Part shown: piece after piece, positions 4,631-6,333 of the stretch
Layout: every line of letters begins with the position of its first letter
Position numbering within the stretch: the stretch's first letter is position 1
NCBI GenBank assembly: GCA_902765885.1
Contig: CACXBN010000248.1
Location: 1 to 6,333, forward strand
Length of the DNA stretch: 6,333 nucleotides
Direction of reading: 5' to 3'
DNA from: an uncultured Ruminococcus sp.
GTDB lineage: Bacteria > Bacillota > Clostridia > Oscillospirales > CAG-272
The notes under the pieces: model-generated
The model's database searches: none
What the model was told of the DNA's origin: nothing
Seen by the model: only the letters and a program-made list of their open reading frames with translations
Translations under genes and position numbers: made by a program

Positions 4631-5980
4631 TCATTGCTCTTCAACCGGCCCGAAGGTCTTCATAAAACGCTTCAGCAGAAACGCGCAGAAATACGGAAAC
4701 GTATATATTCCGTTTTCATGACCGATATTATTCTTTGAGAACTTGAAGCCGTAACGTATGTCAGGATACCGATCCGAGTCGATCAAAGTTTTCATGGATT
4801 TTGCTTTGCCCGTTTTTGCTTTTACTTCAACCGGGATCAGGGAAGCGGCGGATCTGACAAAGAAATCCGTTTCAAGCGTCGAGTCATCTCGTCTGTAGTA
4901 AAACAGTTTGTATCTCTGCTTGACGAGAGCTTCGCCGACCATATTTTCGTACAGAGCGCCTTTATAAACTCCGAGATTCTTGTTCGCCCGTAAATCCTCC
5001 TGCGATTCGTCGTCCAGCATAGAAACGAGAAGCCCGGTATCCGCAAAGTACAGTTTGAAAACGTCGGGGTCGTAATTGCCCCCGAGCGGCAGCTCTGGGA
5101 AATCCATACAGTAACAGATATTGACCATTCCCGCGTCGGCAAGCCATTCGGCACAGCCTCTGTAATCGCGGAATCTTGCGCCGGGTGCTACTTTTGAGAT
5201 CTGAAACTTTTTGTTTTCTCTTGCAAGCTGCGGAGCGACTCTGTTGAAAACGTTTATGATCCTCGACTGGTCTATTCCCGAGGCGTACTTGCGGATATCC
5301 TCTCTGTAGTCCGCTATGAGCTGCTTTTGCGTATCGAGGGAACCTTCAAACGTCTTCTTTTCAATGAATTCGGAAACCACCGCGGGCATACCGCCCAGAA
5401 TGCTGAAATCAAGAAAGTGCGAATGAAAGACGTCCATTTCCAATTCACTAAACGGCGTCAGGGTCGACATATGCTTCAGCATTTCGGAAACGGTTTCGTC
5501 ACCGTAACCTTTTGCCCACAAAAACTCCTCAAAGTCCATTGAGTACATGTCGTAGTCCTTTTTGTATCCGACGCTGTTGCTTTCGATCTTTTTATAGTTC
5601 ACCCCTAACATAGAACCGCTGCATATTACGTCGTACCGTCCGTCAATGCAGAAAAATTTCAGCGAAGTCGCAATCTCCGGAAACTCCGTGATCTCGTCGA
5701 AGAATATCAGGGTCTTTCCCGGAATGAATTTTTTGGACGGATCAAGGAGCGAAATGTTTTTAATAATGCTTTCGGCTTCGTAATCGTCTGAAACGATCCC
5801 TTTATATTTTTCGTCCCTTACAAAGTTTATTTCAATAACGCTTTCATAATGATCAGCCGCAAAATGCTTGACCGATTCGGTTTTTCCGACCTGACGGCTT
5901 CCTTTAATAATAAGAGGTTTTCTTTTCGGATCGGCTTTCCACGCGCGAAGAAACGCGTCAATCTTTCTTTTCAAATACAT
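4631..5980 (-). CDS. AAA_14/DUF4143-type P-loop ATPase
   Basis: A 449-residue protein of the AAA_14 plus DUF4143 architecture, common in clostridia and archaea, whose cellular role is not established. The N-terminal ATPase has Walker A G-S-R-Q-V-G-K-T at 27-34, Walker B L-I-F-F-D-E at 91-96, and a sensor-like C-S-G-S-M-L-G at 120-126. The C-terminal half has G-A-L-Y-E-N at 341-346 and T-L-E-T-D-F-F-V (368-375) followed by I-P-V-E-V-K (382-387), a spacing like the PD-(D/E)XK nuclease fold (Asp372, Glu385, Lys387). Activity is not proven. ATG 5980 is chosen: GGAGGAG (5995-5989) lies eight bases upstream, and the longer option at 6016 sits in the promoter. It is convergent to the tRNA and separated by terminators. 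Arg and Pro codons (CGN, CCG) are more mixed than in the AGA-rich operon, hinting at transfer. Confidence 0.9.
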   Translation of the reverse strand: MYLKRKIDAFLRAWKADPKRKPLIIKGSRQVGKTESVKHFAADHYESVIEINFVRDEKYKGIVSDDYEAESIIKNISLLDPSKKFIPGKTLIFFDEITEFPEIATSLKFFCIDGRYDVICSGSMLGVNYKKIESNSVGYKKDYDMYSMDFEEFLWAKGYGDETVSEMLKHMSTLTPFSELEMDVFHSHFLDFSILGGMPAVVSEFIEKKTFEGSLDTQKQLIADYREDIRKYASGIDQSRIINVFNRVAPQLARENKKFQISKVAPGARFRDYRGCAEWLADAGMVNICYCMDFPELPLGGNYDPDVFKLYFADTGLLVSMLDDESQEDLRANKNLGVYKGALYENMVGEALVKQRYKLFYYRRDDSTLETDFFVRSAASLIPVEVKAKTGKAKSMKTLIDSDRYPDIRYGFKFSKNNIGHENGIYTFPYFCAFLLKRFMKTFGPVEEQ

Positions 5981-6007
5981 AAACAATTCTCCTCCCGTTT
6001 CAAAGCC

Positions 6008-6036
6008 ATTATACACATTTTAACAGCGAAAGTCAA
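6008..6036 (-). promoter_or_regulatory. Sigma-A promoter of the AAA_14/DUF4143 gene
   Basis: On the minus strand TTGACT (6036-6031) and a perfect TATAAT (6013-6008) are 17 bases apart. Transcription would start near 6001, giving a leader of about 20 bases that contains the GGAGGAG site. This excludes the upstream in-frame ATG at 6016 as a start. Confidence 0.85.
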
Positions 6037-6064
6037 TAGCATATTCACAAAAAATGAGCGAATA

Positions 6065-6094
6065 AAACGACGATATGCACAAAAATCGTCGTTT
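6065..6094. repeat. Perfect 10-bp inverted repeat upstream of the ATPase promoter
   Basis: AAACGACGAT (6065-6074) and ATCGTCGTTT (6085-6094) flank a ten-base spacer. It lies about 30 bases upstream of the ATPase -35. It could be a DNA-binding site for a regulator or an RNA hairpin; no clear T-run follows on either strand. Confidence 0.5.
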
Positions 6095-6128
6095 GAGTCT
6101 TTTAATCGGATTATGTCGCCAAAATATT

Positions 6129-6162
6129 GATCCGTTTCCGTAACGAAACGGGTCTTTTTTTT
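6129..6162 (+). terminator. Orphan plus-strand intrinsic terminator
   Basis: GATCCGTTTC (6129-6138) pairs with GAAACGGGTC (6145-6154), ten pairs with one T-G wobble and a six-base loop, followed directly by T8 (6155-6162). The shape is textbook for the plus strand and poor for the minus strand. No plus-strand gene is visible upstream in the preceding 1.6 kb, so what it terminates is unknown: a small RNA, antisense transcription or read-through. Confidence 0.8.
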
Positions 6163-6333
6163 GTTGCCAAAACGCGAAAGATTTACAAAAAATTCATATT
6201 TAAACCCCAAAAACAGGATTGTTTTCTTGAAAACGCACTGAAATGTACCGTGAACCTCTCGCATATTGAATAAGCGAGCTTCTGGGTACGAATACCCAAC
6301 CCATTTCACGTAGGGTCTATCCGTTCGGATTTC

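Larger units (their letters stand above)
6014..6333. other. Structured AT-rich region without a convincing gene
   Basis: Besides the ATPase promoter this end of the window holds a series of inverted repeats: 6065-6094 (10-bp perfect stem), 6129-6154 (10 pairs, followed by T8), 6210-6225 (6-bp), 6258-6278 (5-bp) and 6283-6298 (6-bp, CGAA loop). A minus-strand open frame of 112 codons from a GTG at 6309 crosses it and ends at 5971 inside the ATPase start, but it lacks a ribosome binding site and contains the ATPase promoter. No tRNA, rRNA or known riboswitch is recognised. It could be a repeat, a noncoding RNA or remnant sequence. Confidence 0.4.

Noticed and set aside
4394..4738. Plus-strand frame of 114 codons starting inside tRNA-Ser
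   Set aside because: It runs through the tRNA, two terminators and the 3' end of the convergent ATPase gene.
4837..5154. Alternative minus-strand frames inside the ATPase gene
   Set aside because: Out of frame with a gene that has intact Walker motifs and a continuous domain structure.
5981..6016. Twelve-residue N-terminal extension of the ATPase (ATG 6016)
   Set aside because: That ATG overlaps the -10 region, so it would not be transcribed from the evident promoter, and the strong GGAGGAG site serves ATG 5980.
6284..6300. GGGTACGAATACCC as a tRNA T-arm or a duplicated tRNA end (attachment site)
   Set aside because: It superficially resembles GGGTTCGAATCCC of the tRNA-Ser, but loop size and flanks do not match and no acceptor stem can be built.

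Overview
This window looks like the dnaA/rpmH side of the replication-origin neighbourhood of a low-GC Gram-positive bacterium, most likely a member of the Clostridia. The evidence is the gene order rpmH-rnpA-yidD-yidC-jag, with a dnaA-like gene diverging from it, good AGGAGG-type ribosome binding sites and sigma-A style TTGACA/TATAAT promoters. In the core operon arginine is mostly AGA. The clostridial YidC form (no lipoprotein signal, a Y-A-G-R type insert after TM1, a long charged tail) recalls Oscillospirales/Ruminococcaceae proteins, but that narrower placement rests on memory.

Layout. Positions 1-77 (minus) hold the first 25 codons of a probable dnaA, with its own extended -10 promoter at 128-156. 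Positions 78-482 are an AT-rich divergent control region with phased A-tracts, a small palindrome and a strong rpmH promoter; I found no clear DnaA boxes in it. Positions 483-4207 (plus) form one operon-like run: rpmH (L34), a hairpin with T-rich tail, rnpA (GTG start), yidD, yidC and jag. rnpA/yidD and yidD/yidC overlap. A 13-bp hairpin closes the run. The second part (4275-4485) is a monocistronic tRNA-Ser(GGA) with a promoter and a terminator of its own. A probable bidirectional terminator at 4535-4579 then separates it from a convergent minus-strand gene (4631-5980) for an AAA_14/DUF4143-type ATPase with its own sigma-A promoter. The right end (6014-6333) has no convincing gene but several hairpins, including a plus-strand terminator with no visible partner gene.

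How the genes fit together. L34 and the RNase P protein serve translation and tRNA processing. YidD and YidC work together in inserting membrane proteins, and Jag is the RNA-binding partner traditionally encoded beside YidC. The mnmE-mnmG-rsmG genes that often follow jag are absent here. Instead the conserved block ends and an accessory-looking ATPase with different codon choice follows a tRNA gene.

I see no CRISPR array, insertion sequence, transposase or rRNA. Nothing in the window is clearly a new system. The points most worth a second look are the charge reversal in YidC TM1, the very long low-complexity linker in Jag, and the structured right-hand region with its orphan terminator.
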